From assembly GCF_001274775.1 (NCBI RefSeq), contig NZ_LGUE01000001.1, positions 1,148,334 to 1,212,333 of the forward strand: a DNA stretch of 64,000 bases, given 5' to 3'. The translations under genes were made by a program, and so were the position numbers. The notes under the pieces were generated by a model. The model did no database searches. It was not told the origin of the DNA and saw nothing but the letters and a program-made list of their open reading frames with translations. This document shows, piece after piece, positions 27,917-37,180 of the stretch. The stretch is from Rossellomorea marisflavi (GTDB lineage: Bacteria > Bacillota > Bacilli > Bacillales > Bacillaceae_B). Every line of letters starts with the position of its first letter. Within the stretch, counting starts at the first letter, position 1.

Positions 27917-28870
27917 ATCACTGTCCTTCCGTGTGAAGACAAGATCGTTGCTCCTCAGTGTCATTAATTCATGCCGATCATAATTATTTTCCATGAGAAG
28001 ACGCATGGCATGGGCACGAATGGACTTCTCAAGGATATTCCGTACATACCGGCCATTGGAAAATGCGTTTGCTGTAATGGCATTCTTCACCCCGTGAAGA
28101 TGCTCCCGTATTTTCCGTTCGGCATCATGGCTGAGCATATATTCCTTTTCCTTCAGCATGAGCTTGCTGATGTCCATCAGCTGATCGACGGAATAATCGG
28201 GAAAATGAAACACGAGGGGAAACCTTGACTGAAGACCTGGATTCAGCGTGAGAAAATGATCCATTTCCTTGGAATAGCCCGCTAGGATCAAGATGAACTC
28301 ATGCTGTTTATCCTCCATATGCTTCACCAGGGTATCGATGGCTTCTTTTCCGAAATCCTTCTCTCCTCCGCGCCCAAGTGAGTAGGCTTCATCGACAAAC
28401 AGGATCCCACCCAGCGCTTTTTTGACTAGATCACGGGTCTTCTGAGCGGTATGACCAATGTATTCTCCTACCAGATCCGCTCTTTCGGCTTCTATAAGAT
28501 GTCCTTTCGACAGCACGTTCATCTTCAGGAACAGCTTGCCTATGATCCGTGCCACGGTTGTCTTCCCTGTTCCGGGATTTCCTTTGAACATCATATGAAG
28601 TGCTTGCTTGCCCGCTTTCAACCCCATCATTTCCCGTTTTTTATTCACGTATATCCAAGCATAGATTTCCTTCACCATTTTCTTCATTTCGTCCATTCCG
28701 ATGAGCGTACCCAATTCTTCTTCTATTTCCTTCAAAGCAGCATGCTCCTGAGGCATGGACTGAGGAATGGATTCCTGTATCATCGTATCCCGCAGCGGAT
28801 TCCGTTTTTGTGAATTGAGGACGATGCTGATCTGACCGTTGTTCTTCATTCGCATCGGTTGTTGGTCCAA
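27914..28870 (-). CDS. spoVK: Stage V sporulation protein K
   Basis: CbxX/CfqX-type AAA ATPase needed for spore maturation. Walker A is GNPGTGKTT (near residue 105), Walker B GGILFVDEAYSL, sensor 1 FILILAGY, arginine finger region NPGLQSRFP, and sensor 2 SNGRYVRNILEKS. The product (~318 residues) matches the B. subtilis protein. The start is TTG: GAGGTG lies 5 nt upstream and the resulting N-terminus (12 residues before KNNGQ) has the length of the B. subtilis one, whereas the upstream GTG lies within the ribosome site. Confidence 0.9.
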   Translation of the reverse strand: MDQQPMRMKNNGQISIVLNSQKRNPLRDTMIQESIPQSMPQEHAALKEIEEELGTLIGMDEMKKMVKEIYAWIYVNKKREMMGLKAGKQALHMMFKGNPGTGKTTVARIIGKLFLKMNVLSKGHLIEAERADLVGEYIGHTAQKTRDLVKKALGGILFVDEAYSLGRGGEKDFGKEAIDTLVKHMEDKQHEFILILAGYSKEMDHFLTLNPGLQSRFPLVFHFPDYSVDQLMDISKLMLKEKEYMLSHDAERKIREHLHGVKNAITANAFSNGRYVRNILEKSIRAHAMRLLMENNYDRHELMTLRSNDLVFTRKDSD

Positions 28871-29145
28871 AGGGTTCACCTCGCCATTCTATATGCAAAC
28901 ACATTCTGCGGATTTTCACCCCCGGTACGCTTCGACAAAGGAACATTCTTTTGTCAGTTCCTGCGCTTTCCCGAGAAATAAATCGTCCGTCATTCTTGAT
29001 CAAGGCAGCAATTATCGTATCCCCCTCATATCATTCTATTCAGTAGATGAGGATTCATTAATCCTATTTTCATCAGAAACTGTATTTTCCACGGGTACAA
29101 CCGGCCGGTAAGTGTCCATAAGGCTAGGCGCGCCATTTTTTGAAA
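28871..29145. other. Non-coding gap upstream of spoVK
   Basis: No convincing gene. A plus-strand open frame (28839-29111) has no ribosome site, overlaps the spoVK start on the other strand and looks like chance. The segment should hold the spoVK promoter, probably mother-cell specific, but I could not fix one. Confidence 0.5.
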
Positions 29146-29146
29146 A

Positions 29147-29172
29147 TGAAAAAAGGACCGCTGAGCGGCCCC
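29147..29172 (-). terminator. Terminator of hfq
   Basis: Seven-pair G/C-rich hairpin around CCGC/GCGG with a tight loop, then a U-run on the minus strand. Confidence 0.7.
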
Positions 29173-29188
29173 CATTCCTGAACTATGA

Positions 29189-29425
29189 TTACACGTTTTG
29201 CTCATCGAAATTCAGTTGAACATTTCGCTGAGGTGCAAAAGTGGAAATGGCATGCTTATAAACAAGCTGTTGCTTCCCTTCCGTTTCAAATAACACGGTG
29301 AAATTATCAAACCCTTTCACCTGACCTCGGATTTGGAAACCATTCAATAGGAACACAGTAACTGGTGACCCATCTTTACGCAGTTGATTCAAGAATTGAT
29401 CCTGAATGTTAATGGATTGTTTCAT
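29189..29425 (-). CDS. hfq: RNA chaperone Hfq
   Basis: Hexameric Sm-like RNA-binding protein. The 78-residue product has the N-terminal helix ([14 protein letters not shown]), Sm1 ([19 protein letters not shown]) and Sm2 with the hallmark YKHAIST. It lacks the long C-terminal tail of enterobacterial Hfq, as usual in bacilli. It follows miaA by 28 nt, the common miaA-hfq order. Confidence 0.96.
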   Translation of the reverse strand: MKQSINIQDQFLNQLRKDGSPVTVFLLNGFQIRGQVKGFDNFTVLFETEGKQQLVYKHAISTFAPQRNVQLNFDEQNV

Positions 29426-29453
29426 CGAGCATCCTCCTCTATATCTCTATATA

Positions 29454-30404
29454 CTAATTATTCGACTCTAAGTCGAGCTTTCCTGCAATGAATTTCGAAA
29501 TGTCGGCGATTATTTCATCACGGTGCTCCGATGCAGTCATATCGAACCAGTCGACATCCATTTTGTTCCGGAACCACGTGAGCTGACGTTTTGCATACCT
29601 TCGGGAGTTCTGTTTCAGGTTCTCCACGGCCTCTTCAAGGCTCACCTTACCGTCAAAGTAGTCGTAGATTTCTTTGTACCCGATCGCCTGCACCGATTGG
29701 ACACCCCTGATCCCATCTTCATACAGGGATCTCACCTCGGGCAAAAGCCCGTCGTCCATCATCATGTCCACCCTGAGATTGATCCGCTCATAAAGCTTGT
29801 CCCGATCCATGGTCAAGCCAATGAGAGCCACATCATACTGGAGCTCCCGGGATTGCTGCTTTTGATACTCTGTCATGGTTTTTCCTGTAGTGTGATGGAT
29901 CTCCAGGGCACGGATCACCCGGCGTATATTGTTCGGATGGATCTGAGAGGCCGCTTCAGAGTCCACATCAGCCAATCTGCGATGCATGGCTTCATGACCT
30001 AGCTCACGTGATTCAGCATCCAAGCGCTCCCTGAACGCTTCGTCTCCCGGCGTTTCCGTGAATCGGTAGTCATAGAGGACCGACTGGATGTAAAGACCGG
30101 TCCCTCCGGCGATAATGGGCATTTTACCCCTCGCATGGATCTCTGTGATCAATTTCCTGACCGTCTGCTGAAACTCAGCAGCCGAATACGATTCAATGGG
30201 ATCTTTAATATCGATCAGATGGTGGAGGATCCCTTCCATCTCATCATGGCGGATTTTCGCCGTGCCGATATCCATCCCCCTGTAGATCTGCATGGAATCC
30301 CCACTGATGATTTCGCCATCGAATGCCTTCGCCAATTCGATGCTCGTCTTCGTCTTCCCTACGGCCGTCGGGCCGATCAGGACGATTAGCTTTTCTTTGT
30401 TCAA
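29454..30404 (-). CDS. miaA: tRNA dimethylallyltransferase
   Basis: Adds a dimethylallyl group to N6 of A37 in tRNAs reading codons that start with U. The 316-residue protein has Walker-type GPTAVGKTKTS near the start, the ISGDSMQIYRGMDIGTAK substrate loop, HHLIDI, and the IIAGGTGLYI motif, in family order. MiaA product is the substrate of MiaB, whose gene is also in this window (50 kb), so both steps of ms2i6A37 formation are present. Confidence 0.95.
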   Translation of the reverse strand: MNKEKLIVLIGPTAVGKTKTSIELAKAFDGEIISGDSMQIYRGMDIGTAKIRHDEMEGILHHLIDIKDPIESYSAAEFQQTVRKLITEIHARGKMPIIAGGTGLYIQSVLYDYRFTETPGDEAFRERLDAESRELGHEAMHRRLADVDSEAASQIHPNNIRRVIRALEIHHTTGKTMTEYQKQQSRELQYDVALIGLTMDRDKLYERINLRVDMMMDDGLLPEVRSLYEDGIRGVQSVQAIGYKEIYDYFDGKVSLEEAVENLKQNSRRYAKRQLTWFRNKMDVDWFDMTASEHRDEIIADISKFIAGKLDLESNN

Positions 30405-30474
30405 CGTCTATCCACTGCCTTCTATGTAGTCATTCCTCATTCGCTATCGTACCATAATGATACGTAAAGATGTA

Positions 30475-31266
30475 TTATATCTTCAAATTATCGTCATGTT
30501 CTAGAAAATTGATACTCTTTTCCCTGATGATAGAAGTCATATAAACGGCAAAATCCGTCAAAGAAGCCTCTTCCTCAACGGCTGTTTGCCACATTTCCCC
30601 CGTTTCATACACCTTCAGTGCTTTTTGGATGATGGGATGAAAACGTACTGGCAAGGATTGGAGTCCCCACTCTCCTCCCTCTTTTTTTGAAGCGACAGAC
30701 TGCTTGATACAAAATTGATATACCCGGCACAGGTTAAGGATCATATAGGTCGGCTGTTTCGAAATATCCGCTTCCGCATCGTGAATGTCGTAACAAATGG
30801 CTTTCATATAGTAATGGTATGGAACAGGGGCGAAGACCGCTTCAATCGGCTCACCAATCAATACCCTCCCCCGCGCACGGATGACGGCGATATGGGCGGC
30901 AATGTCTGGGTCTGTTGCTGGGAAAGTGGCCACTCCCCGTCTTATGGCGTCTATATGCATATCTGAAAAGTGATACTCGAAAGGTGTCGGATACAGCAAG
31001 GGGTAGACATTCCCGCGTGTAATGACGCTGACTTCCAACCCTTTTGCAGGAAGGTGATCGCCTCTGTATTCCTTTAGGAACAAGGCATCGAGCGCTTCTT
31101 TTTCATCTTTTCTTAATCCATTCTCCACGATGATCAGAAGATCGATATCACTGATTTCCGGATTGAAGCAGTCCATGGCCAGTGAGCCGTGGAGATAGAC
31201 CCCCGTCAGTTTATTCCCGAACAGCCCACTGATCCGTTTTGCAAGTGCGGTTGCATACTCTTCCAT
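30475..31266 (-). CDS. DUF4111/ANT-like nucleotidyltransferase
   Basis: About 263 residues. The nucleotidyltransferase motif is YLHGSLAMDCFNPEISDIDLL (Gly-Ser and Asp-x-Asp metal ligands), followed by a C-terminal helical domain with the DUF4111 pattern (LNLCRVYQF...SKKEGGEWGL). This is the fold of aminoglycoside adenylyltransferases ANT(9)/ANT(3''), so an antibiotic-modifying activity is possible but unproven. Third gene of a run with the methyltransferase and penicillin-acylase genes. The upstream ATG of the longest reading lies inside the GGAGG ribosome site, so the second of two adjacent ATGs is used. Confidence 0.75.
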   Translation of the reverse strand: MEEYATALAKRISGLFGNKLTGVYLHGSLAMDCFNPEISDIDLLIIVENGLRKDEKEALDALFLKEYRGDHLPAKGLEVSVITRGNVYPLLYPTPFEYHFSDMHIDAIRRGVATFPATDPDIAAHIAVIRARGRVLIGEPIEAVFAPVPYHYYMKAICYDIHDAEADISKQPTYMILNLCRVYQFCIKQSVASKKEGGEWGLQSLPVRFHPIIQKALKVYETGEMWQTAVEEEASLTDFAVYMTSIIREKSINFLEHDDNLKI

Positions 31267-31285
31267 CATACTTCCTCCCATTGGA

Positions 31286-31310
31286 CAGGGGCCGGACTAT
31301 CCGGCCCCTG
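31286..31310. terminator. Strong hairpin between the acylase and nucleotidyltransferase genes
   Basis: Perfect 11-bp stem CAGGGGCCGGA/TCCGGCCCCTG with a 3-nt loop. No U-run follows on the minus strand, so it may attenuate or cap the mRNA instead of ending transcription. It stands just before the nucleotidyltransferase ribosome site. Confidence 0.5.
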
Positions 31311-31311
31311 T

Positions 31312-33687
31312 TTATGTTTCCGGTACCAAGCGGAGCTGTTTGCCGTCCGCAGGTGGCTTCAAGGTCGTTTCATGATACTTTCCTTCTATCCAGTCATCGA
31401 TTTGATCATCATACCAAGGGCTCTTAAAATGACCGGACTGACCAGGTCCCACGATATGGTCGGCCTTGGACATATCTACCATATCAATGATGAATCGCCA
31501 TGAGCCCCCGTGATTGACGATCCCTTCATCATTATAGCTTGCGGCCCCCACGGTGACCCGACTACCTCCGACTGGTTCAGGGCTTCTCCGGTTCAGGAAC
31601 CATTCAAGGATGGATGAAGCCGAGGAAAGGGGATTTTCAAAGTAGACTCTGTGATAGTCTCCCCATGCCCACTCGCTCATATTTGAACCGTATCGATCAA
31701 AACCATCCTCCAGTGTATCGGACAGGCTTTCGGCAAGAAATGATTCGAATCCACCTTGTTCCGTAAACCATGGGGAAACCTTCCCTTTCGCTGCCTTCCT
31801 GATCAGTTCGTCCACTACGTTCTGTTTTCCTTCAAACAGCTTCATCATATCGGTCGGGATGCTGTCGTCAAAAAGCTCATTGCTCATCCGGTCCATCCAC
31901 TGGTGGAATAAAAGCGGAGCGGCTGCATCGGCATCATCTTCATAATCCCAATCCGCGAGCAGCTGAAGGGCTTCCCGGGATTGTTCAGAAAGCTCCTTTC
32001 CTTCCAGTGCATTCAAGAGAAGGGGAACAAACTCCCTTGCCTGTAAATTCATATGATCATGCTGCATGTCCTTCATATCCTGCTTCGTCAGCTTCTCTTT
32101 TGATTCAAGTACCTCGCTTATCCTCATGTACCGATAAGGACCCGCCCAATGATGACTGATATGATAAGGATACCCATCTCCGATTACCTTATTGTTAGCG
32201 GTGGCGATGTATCCTTCAGCAGGGTTCACGACCCTCGGCAGTTCTTCATACGGAATGAATCCCGTCCACTCATAATCCGATGTCCATCCTGGTACCGGCA
32301 GGAGTCCGTCCCCTTTCTTCCGGATGGGGATTTTGCCGTTTGCTTTGTATGCGATCGTCCCATCTTTGTCAGCGAATACGAAGTTCTGGGTAGGCGTATG
32401 AAAATCTTCCATTGCCTTTTCGAATTCGGTCCAATTGGACGCTTTATTCATGTCGATGATGGCTTGCAACTCGAGACTCGGATCAAGGGCGGTCCATCTC
32501 ATGGATAGCGCGTTTTCGCTATCATCCTGATTCGCGAATTCCGATACGATCGGGCCGTGTCGTGTAACCGTGACCTCATACGGAATCGTCTCGCTGTCTT
32601 TTACAGCAATGGGTTCCTTGATCACCTCGGCCTCCTCCCATTTCCCATCATAGAGGAAGTGATTTTTATCCTCTTTATGGCGCTTTTCAATGTAGAGGTC
32701 CTGAACATCCGGACCGGTGTTGGTCACACCCCATGCTATCGTTTCATTATGACCGAGTATAATGCCTGGAATCCCCGCAAAGATCACCCCGCTCACATTC
32801 ACGTCTGGCGATTCAAGATGCATCTGATACCAGATGGACGGGCTACCCAATGAAAGATGGGGATCATCCGCAAGCATGGGATATCCACTTTCCGATTTGG
32901 AACCGCTCACCACCCAGTTGTTGCTTCCGTTCATCTCAGGTGGGATGACAGGCTCGGTAATGGCGTTGCCCCATTTCATGGAAAGGTCTGTGGTTTCATG
33001 TATGATCGTGGGGGCATCCTCGGGATAGGAAGGAAAAAGATCCATTGCCTTGTCCTCAGGTAATGATTGCAGTGCCCAATACCTGAAAGCCTGACCTTGC
33101 CAGTGGCCACCAAGATCAAAAGCCATATACTTCCCGATTGTCAATGAGTCTACTTCCGTCCATTTCTCAGGCTCATACCCCAAGAGGGTGAACTCGGCCG
33201 GCAAGGATTTTTTCTCCTTGGAATCTTGGATATAGGCATTCACCCCATCTGCAAACCACCCCAAGACCTCCTTGACTTCAGGTGAATACCCTTCAAGAGA
33301 AGCTTCTGCAGCACGTCTGAGGCCGAGGGTACGGAAAAACTTATCCCGGTCAACGGCCTTTTCCCCTACTACCTCGCTCAGTCGGCCTGACGCTTGCCTT
33401 CGACTAAGGTCCATTTGGAACAATCGGTCCTGCGCTTGAATGTACCCTTGTGCCATATAAAGGTCCCGGTCACTGGATGCAGAGAGATGGGGGACCCCTT
33501 TGCCGTCCCTCACCACCTCTACCTCACCCGAGAGGCCTGGAACAGCCAATTCCCCTTCAAGCTGAGGAAGCGAGCGTCCGATGAACGAGTCGGCATAGAA
33601 GATGAGGGAAGTCATGCACAAAAATAGGAAGGCGATTCCGCCTATGATGATTGTTCTTTTCCGATTCTTTTTAAGCTTTATTTCCAA
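31312..33687 (-). CDS. Penicillin acylase family Ntn hydrolase
   Basis: A 791-residue precursor with a basic start and a membrane/signal segment (residues ~10-32). The alpha-chain region (VRDGKGVPHLSA...AQGYIQAQDRLFQMDLSRRQASGRLSE) precedes the autocleavage site Gly254-Ser255 in MNGSNNWVV. Ser255 would become the N-terminal nucleophile of the beta chain. The NNW-x-V and HNETIAWGVTN motifs are those of penicillin/AHL acylases. Secreted or surface-anchored. Natural substrates in the family include beta-lactams, acyl-homoserine lactones and other acyl amides; the one here is unknown. It starts 12 nt after the methyltransferase gene. Confidence 0.88.
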   Translation of the reverse strand: MEIKLKKNRKRTIIIGGIAFLFLCMTSLIFYADSFIGRSLPQLEGELAVPGLSGEVEVVRDGKGVPHLSASSDRDLYMAQGYIQAQDRLFQMDLSRRQASGRLSEVVGEKAVDRDKFFRTLGLRRAAEASLEGYSPEVKEVLGWFADGVNAYIQDSKEKKSLPAEFTLLGYEPEKWTEVDSLTIGKYMAFDLGGHWQGQAFRYWALQSLPEDKAMDLFPSYPEDAPTIIHETTDLSMKWGNAITEPVIPPEMNGSNNWVVSGSKSESGYPMLADDPHLSLGSPSIWYQMHLESPDVNVSGVIFAGIPGIILGHNETIAWGVTNTGPDVQDLYIEKRHKEDKNHFLYDGKWEEAEVIKEPIAVKDSETIPYEVTVTRHGPIVSEFANQDDSENALSMRWTALDPSLELQAIIDMNKASNWTEFEKAMEDFHTPTQNFVFADKDGTIAYKANGKIPIRKKGDGLLPVPGWTSDYEWTGFIPYEELPRVVNPAEGYIATANNKVIGDGYPYHISHHWAGPYRYMRISEVLESKEKLTKQDMKDMQHDHMNLQAREFVPLLLNALEGKELSEQSREALQLLADWDYEDDADAAAPLLFHQWMDRMSNELFDDSIPTDMMKLFEGKQNVVDELIRKAAKGKVSPWFTEQGGFESFLAESLSDTLEDGFDRYGSNMSEWAWGDYHRVYFENPLSSASSILEWFLNRRSPEPVGGSRVTVGAASYNDEGIVNHGGSWRFIIDMVDMSKADHIVGPGQSGHFKSPWYDDQIDDWIEGKYHETTLKPPADGKQLRLVPET

Positions 33688-33699
33688 CTTAACCCCTCC

Positions 33700-34710
33700 C
33701 TATCTCGTCTTTGCGATAATTCCGTTATGCACTTTGATGTATCCATGCTGGAGGATGTCGGCCCCGTTTTCATACAAATAGAGTCCCATCTGTTCTACCG
33801 TCATGAGCTCACGATACGTATGATTCATCACATCTGCCATAAGATTGTAATACACCTTCGACTTCCACTGGGCTCTTGGGGTCGTAAGGATCATGTACCC
33901 TCCTGGCTTAAGAAATTTCCGGTGCCAATCGACGACTTCAGGCTTATGTTCATCGGGGAAATGCTCCAATAACCCGACACTCAGGACGATATCAAACTCC
34001 TTAGCATATGAAAGCTCCCTGATGTCACTGATTACATAATCTGTAGGGAAATCTCTCTTATGGTAGACTTTCATCCCGCCGGTATCGGGGTTTTCTCCGA
34101 GAAAGGGATAGGATCCAGGAAAATCCTCATACCGGGTGTCCTTACAGAAAGGATCATAATCTACCATCACGATGCTGCTTCCGGGGTACATGGCGGCCAA
34201 CTGCATCGCTTCATACCCTTCAGCTGCACCAAGAAATAAGATTCTTGGCTTCTTGACATCCAATCCCTTGAACAATTCCCGCTTCCCCCTGGGGTCCCAT
34301 ATTCCATCCTGGATCCGGTGGACATAATTCCATAAGTGCAGGCGCAAATGATCGTTCATCGCTTCCACAGATGATGTCAGATGAAGCTTTAGGGCCTCCC
34401 CAACAATCTTCTTTCTGTTGTGACTCAGACTGTCCGGTACATCCTTCACGAACCACTCATGGAAGGAACGATTGAACATCTCCCATGAAGCATGGACCGG
34501 CAAGGCTTTCCCCTCCCTCAGCTCCCACTCTTTCTTCTCTTTGGAAACCCGGGTCACCTCGAACGGTCTTCCCACCTGATCCCACGAGACGCCGGACCAA
34601 TCCCTCACTCCTTTCAGCTTCACAAAACGATTGTGCTCCCTTTTTGTAAAACTGCGCTTGTCCACTCGATAAGAAGGTTCCAAATATGTATTTTCCATCG
34701 TTGCTTTCAT
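33700..34710 (-). CDS. SAM-dependent methyltransferase
   Basis: A 336-residue protein. The N-terminal ~130 residues are charged and not recognised. The class I Rossmann domain has motif I ILFLGAAEGYEAMQL (~155-170), an acidic residue at the end of beta-2 (SIVMVDYDP), and motif IV FDIVLSVGLLEHFPD with the post-motif KPGGYMILTTP. The late LEHFPD region is typical of small-molecule methyltransferases. The acceptor is unknown. First gene of the three-gene run ending with the nucleotidyltransferase. Confidence 0.8.
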   Translation of the reverse strand: MKATMENTYLEPSYRVDKRSFTKREHNRFVKLKGVRDWSGVSWDQVGRPFEVTRVSKEKKEWELREGKALPVHASWEMFNRSFHEWFVKDVPDSLSHNRKKIVGEALKLHLTSSVEAMNDHLRLHLWNYVHRIQDGIWDPRGKRELFKGLDVKKPRILFLGAAEGYEAMQLAAMYPGSSIVMVDYDPFCKDTRYEDFPGSYPFLGENPDTGGMKVYHKRDFPTDYVISDIRELSYAKEFDIVLSVGLLEHFPDEHKPEVVDWHRKFLKPGGYMILTTPRAQWKSKVYYNLMADVMNHTYRELMTVEQMGLYLYENGADILQHGYIKVHNGIIAKTR

Positions 34711-34851
34711 CCTCTCACGCTTATATTAAAACGCTTTCATTACCTCTATATACTATTACCCTTTCATTCTCAAAATTCCTTCAATTAAGAGAGAGAACAA
34801 TCCGTTTCTTCCTTGCGGGTATAGGGTAAAAGGACCGTAGGAGGTGGAGTG

Positions 34852-35298
34852 ATGGCTTTTGACTATTCCCTAGACTATAAACAGATCGATTTCAGAGAGT
34901 CTCCTGAACTATACCGCGTTGGGCGGGGTGAACAAGGAGTATTGATGGTCGAACCATATAAAAGTGAAATCCTGCCTCATTGGAAGTTTAAGACGCCGGC
35001 GATTGCACAGGAATCATCCGACAAGATCCATGCTATGTTCCTGGACTATCAGAAGAAAGATGATTTTGTGGGGATGGATATGGCGCGTAAGTTCCTGCAG
35101 ATGGGCTATACAAGGGCAAGAAGGTATGCCAACTACCCTGGTGGTAAGAAATACGACAATGATGGAAATGTGAATGATAGGGAAATAGATGATGAAAAAG
35201 CTGAATCCGCTTCTATATTTGAAGAAAAGTGGATACAAGTGAGAGAGGATCCGGATTACCTCAAGAGGAAAAAACAGCATCAGAAAAAGTACGGATAA
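34852..35298 (+). CDS. DUF4385 family protein
   Basis: A 148-residue soluble, strongly charged protein with conserved stretches typical of DUF4385: FDYSLDYKQIDFRESPELYRVGRGEQGVL and FVGMDMARKFLQMGYTRARRYA. Function is unknown; the family is found in bacteria and their phages. The start is ATG with AGGAGGT 6 nt upstream. Monocistronic, convergent with mutL across a shared terminator. Confidence 0.75.
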   Translation: MAFDYSLDYKQIDFRESPELYRVGRGEQGVLMVEPYKSEILPHWKFKTPAIAQESSDKIHAMFLDYQKKDDFVGMDMARKFLQMGYTRARRYANYPGGKKYDNDGNVNDREIDDEKAESASIFEEKWIQVREDPDYLKRKKQHQKKYG

Positions 35299-35299
35299 A

Positions 35300-35340
35300 A
35301 AGAAAGCAGGGGGATGCGGCGCATCCCCCTGCTTTCTTTT
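35300..35340. terminator. Bidirectional terminator between the DUF4385 gene and mutL
   Basis: Near-perfect stem AAAGCAGGGGGATGCG/CGCATCCCCCTGCTTT with A/T runs on both sides. Confidence 0.92.
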
Positions 35341-37168
35341 ACATGATCCGTTTGAACATTTTTTCCATCTCATAAATGGAATAGTGAATGATGATCGGTC
35401 GTCCGTGGGGACAGGTGAACGGATCCGTCGTCCTTCTCAGCTCATCAAGAAGGGAAAGGATCTCGTCATTGCGAAGATGATGGTTGGCCTTGATGGAACC
35501 CTTGCAGCTCATCATGATGGCCGCTTCTTCACGCAGCTTCTTGATATCGACTCGGCTCATCTTCAGGACCTGTTCGATCATATCTTCGATCGTCTCCTGC
35601 TCCTCACCCTTAGGGAACCACTGTGGGTGGGACCTGACGATGAAGCTATTATGACCGAAGTCTTCAAGGAATACCCCGACCTCTTCGAGCATACCCCTGC
35701 ATTCATCGATTTTGATGAATTCATCAGTGGAAAACTCCAGGGTCATGGGCACAAGCATATCCTGCAATTCCTTGGCCACTTCGCCTACTTTTTCTTTGAA
35801 AAATTCATATTTGATCCGCTCCTGAGCGGCATGCTGGTCGATGATATACAGACCTTGGTCATTCTGTGCAAAGATATAGGTTCCATGCATCTGTCCGACT
35901 GGATAAAGGGGCGGGATCCTTGAGTGGTCCTCTCTGTCATCCTGTTCCACAGCTGTTTCGATCGGAGCTGTGCGCAGTGGCTGTTCCGCCTCTTGCGGGA
36001 CTTCAACATGAGCTGCCTGTGAGTATTCCTCAACCTTCGGCTCAGTCTGTACCATGATTGGCTGACGCTCCTTAACCACCTCTGGGATCGTCGGCTTCGA
36101 GGGTGAGACGTGGTCGAGGGTCATGAACGTTTGCTCAGACTTGGCGGCCATTGATTTTGGTGCGACAGAACCGGTGGGAATGAGCTCCTTCTTTTTGAAT
36201 ACGGCTTTGATCCCTTCACTGATCAAGGCGTTAAGCTCCTGCTCCTTGCTGATCCTTACCTCCATTTTGGAAGGATGGACGTTGACATCGACAAGGACTG
36301 GATCCATTTCAATATTCAACAGGACAATGGGATGCCGGCCGATCGGCAGAAGGGTGTGATATCCTTCCCCGATCGCCTTAGCCAGTGCATAATTCTTTAT
36401 GAATCTTCCATTGATCATGGTTGAAATGTAGTTGCGTGAAGCTCTGGTGATCTCAGGCATGGATACATAGCCTGTGACCTTGAAATCCAGGGACTGCACA
36501 TGAATCGGCACCATATTCTTCGCAATGGCGAGTCCGTAGATCGATGCAAGGACCTGCCTCACATCTCCGTTCCCATTCGTATGGAGGAGTGACTTCCCGT
36601 TGTGGAGGAGTTTGATGGAAATCTCAGGGTGAGACAGAGCTATACGGTTGACCACATCGGTGATATTGCCCAGCTCCGTATGAATCGTCTTCATATATTT
36701 CAACCTTGCCGGCGTATTGAAGAACAGTTGGGACACCGTGATATCGGTGCCTTTGCGAGAAGAAGTCTTCTCAAACGCTTCTTCAATACCACCTGCAAGC
36801 TCTATTTTGGTTCCAGGCCCATTTCCCGTGCAGGTCTTCATCGTGAAGTAGGAGACAGAGGCGATACTTGGCAGGGCCTCTCCCCTGAACCCTAGGGTGC
36901 GGATACGGAAGAGATCGTTCTCATCCTTGATCTTTGACGTGGCATGTCGCTTGAATGCCGTTTTGACATCTTCTTCATCGATCCCATCCCCGTTATCAAT
37001 GATGCGGATGGAGTTCAGTCCTGCCTCCTCCACATGGATTTCGATGATGGTGCCGCCTGCATCGATACTATTTTCAAGGAGTTCCTTCACCACGGATGCA
37101 GGGCGCTCCACCACTTCCCCGGCTGCTATTTTATTTGATAGGGAGTCATCGAGCTGAAAGATCTTCAC
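35339..37168 (-). CDS. mutL: DNA mismatch repair protein MutL
   Basis: GHKL ATPase that couples mismatch recognition by MutS to strand incision. The N-terminal ATPase has [30 protein letters not shown] and TLGFRGEAL. After a variable linker (~330-430) comes the C-terminal endonuclease domain with the metal motif [12 protein letters not shown] and CPHGRPI, so it is the nicking type of MutL found in bacteria without MutH. 609 residues. It follows mutS by 12 nt. Confidence 0.96.
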   Translation of the reverse strand: MKIFQLDDSLSNKIAAGEVVERPASVVKELLENSIDAGGTIIEIHVEEAGLNSIRIIDNGDGIDEEDVKTAFKRHATSKIKDENDLFRIRTLGFRGEALPSIASVSYFTMKTCTGNGPGTKIELAGGIEEAFEKTSSRKGTDITVSQLFFNTPARLKYMKTIHTELGNITDVVNRIALSHPEISIKLLHNGKSLLHTNGNGDVRQVLASIYGLAIAKNMVPIHVQSLDFKVTGYVSMPEITRASRNYISTMINGRFIKNYALAKAIGEGYHTLLPIGRHPIVLLNIEMDPVLVDVNVHPSKMEVRISKEQELNALISEGIKAVFKKKELIPTGSVAPKSMAAKSEQTFMTLDHVSPSKPTIPEVVKERQPIMVQTEPKVEEYSQAAHVEVPQEAEQPLRTAPIETAVEQDDREDHSRIPPLYPVGQMHGTYIFAQNDQGLYIIDQHAAQERIKYEFFKEKVGEVAKELQDMLVPMTLEFSTDEFIKIDECRGMLEEVGVFLEDFGHNSFIVRSHPQWFPKGEEQETIEDMIEQVLKMSRVDIKKLREEAAIMMSCKGSIKANHHLRNDEILSLLDELRRTTDPFTCPHGRPIIIHYSIYEMEKMFKRIM

Positions 37169-37180
37169 GATACTGCCTCC

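Noticed and set aside
28839-29111. Plus-strand 90-codon frame across the spoVK-hfq gap
   Set aside because: No ribosome site, overlaps the spoVK start, and composition is not protein-like.
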